A DNA stretch of 64,000 nucleotides. It comes from Smittia aterrima. Lineage: Eukaryota > Arthropoda > Insecta > Diptera > Chironomidae. The notes under the pieces were generated by a model. That model saw only the letters and a program-made list of their open reading frames with translations, was not told the origin of the DNA and did not search any database. The stretch covers positions 9,796,854 through 9,860,853 of the forward strand of contig CP093830.1 in NCBI GenBank assembly GCA_033063855.1, written 5' to 3'. This document shows positions 62,911 to 64,000 of the stretch, one piece after another (the first letter of the stretch is position 1; every line of letters begins with the position of its first letter). Both the position numbers and the translations under genes were made by a program.

Positions 62911-64000
62911 ATGGGTGAGTTGAAGTTGTTATCACTATCAAAGAAATTTTTTTATTTTTGACATTTTAATCGACAGACGAATCCGAAATGAGTTCAAGGC
63001 CACCGAGCGCGAGCATCGAAAACTTGCCCGACGAAGTTCTAATTGAAGTCTTCACTTATCTGCCGGTGAAAGACCTGAAGCGTGTGATGATGACAAATCA
63101 GACTTTCAACGAAATCGTTGGCAACTCATCAAAGTTAATGAAAAAGTTTGTTTTGAAGATTTCGCCGAAAAGAAAATGGGACTTTGAATCGATTTCGATG
63201 TTCGAGCGGAAACATCAAAATGTGAAAATGTTAGAATTTCAAAGCGACGATGTATCGATTGAAACCGTGATTGACGGATTGTGGAATATCGGAAGGAACG
63301 TGAAGTTTTTTGAGTTAAACTGCTGCGAGATTTTAATGGAAAATATTGTGAAAGTCCTCAAGGCAATGGAGAGATTAACTGACGTGGTGTTAGTGAACGT
63401 GAAGAGTCAGGAAGCGGCGAGTGATTCGTTGAAGCTTCCAGAGTTTGCACTCTTAACTCAATTAACGATCATCGACTGTGATTCTCTCTTTGAGATCTTT
63501 AGTCGAGCTCGAAATTTAAAGGAAATTTGTTTTCAATCTGACGATTGCAAGAATTCAAATTTGAGCTCTTTTGAAGAGCTTTTAGAGTCTCAAAGAAATT
63601 TAAAATCATTGGAAATGATAAATATTCGATTCTCAAACTTTCTTGAACGTGAAGCGAGTTTTCCTTTTCAACTAACAACTTTAACAATTCATCAGTGTCA
63701 TTTTAAGAAAAAAGAAAATTTAGAAAAGTTTCTCCAATGCCAAAAAGAACTTGAAGAAGTTGACTTAACAGTTAACAGCATGAAGCAACAGTTAGATCGA
63801 GCTCGTTACTTTGAAGAATCGCTGATGATTATCTTGAAACAAAAGAATTTAAAAAACATTGCAATTGATGTCGAGAATTACGATTTCTCAAATTTCAATT
63901 TCCTTCAACATTGTGGCAACGAAAATGTGAAAACTTTAAAACTCAAACTCGAGAAGACAACTTGTTTTCCTTCGACTCTTCTTCGGCTCTTCCCCAACAT
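62911..64000 (+). CDS. F-box protein with leucine-rich-type repeats, 3' truncated by window
   Basis: The first coding exon is only ATGG (62911-62914). After a 62-nt intron, exon 2 begins at 62977 and stays open to the window end, giving over 340 residues. The F-box is clear near residues 15-55: IENLPDEVLIEVFTYLPVKD followed by LKRVMMTNQTFNEIV. The rest has irregular LRR-like units (LKSLEMINIRF, LTTLTIHQCHF, LEEVDLTVN, VKTLKLKLEK). F-box proteins bind SKP1 and bring substrates, here through the LRR-like part, to the SCF ubiquitin ligase. Members of this type are numerous and fast evolving in insects, so no orthologue is assigned. The start is set by the ATGG exon. An internal ATG six codons in (MSSRPPS) could also serve. 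Confidence 0.85.

Noticed and set aside
1..64000. Mobile elements, CRISPR-like arrays, tRNA or rRNA genes
   Set aside because: No terminal inverted repeats, transposase or reverse-transcriptase motifs, spaced direct repeats or cloverleaf-like segments were noticed by eye. Covariance-model and repeat searches would be decisive.

Overview
The window is animal nuclear DNA, most likely from a dipteran and perhaps a nematoceran midge. It is AT-rich. Genes are split by short introns of about 54-75 nt with GT-AG borders, plus a few very long introns. Promoters carry TATA and the arthropod initiator TCAGT. The gene content is insect-like: an RR-1 chitin-binding cuticular protein, tandem muscle-type actins and a SHB-type SH2 adaptor. 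The species call is an inference. I see no bacterial, phage, CRISPR, transposon, tRNA or rRNA feature.

Layout. At 1-4091 (+) lies the 3' part of a conserved but unrecognised S/Q-rich gene whose reading frame continues 229 codons past a TAG. From 5560 to 35188 (+) runs a ten-exon SHB/SHE/SHF-like adaptor gene with a 23-kb intron. That intron holds a nested antisense RR-1 cuticular protein gene (8598-9760) and a possible alternative first exon near 15104-15378. Two tandem actin genes (-) follow at 37721-38923 and 41678-42881, with the same exon structure and 13 residue differences. A compact block follows: eIF5 (+, 46086-47465), a POLE4/Mes4-like histone-fold protein (-, 47775-48374) and a two-SH3 protein (-, 48617-50508, 5' end unresolved). 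Next are an SLC36-type amino-acid transporter (+, 52893-54577), a possible small 3' exon on the minus strand (54878-55072), an S1 serine protease (+, 58561-59542) and an F-box protein that runs off the right edge (62911-64000).

The genes do not form one pathway. They are mostly independent housekeeping (eIF5, POLE4-like), structural (actins, cuticle), signalling (SH2 and SH3 proteins), transport and digestion or proteolysis genes. I see no new multi-gene system. The most unusual points are the candidate stop-codon readthrough at 3399, a 9-nt micro-exon carrying the protease's catalytic serine next to a GC-AG intron, a duplicated basic motif flanking an intron in the SH2 gene, and the divergent actin copy. 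Exon borders were placed by hand from splice consensus and reading frame, without transcript data.
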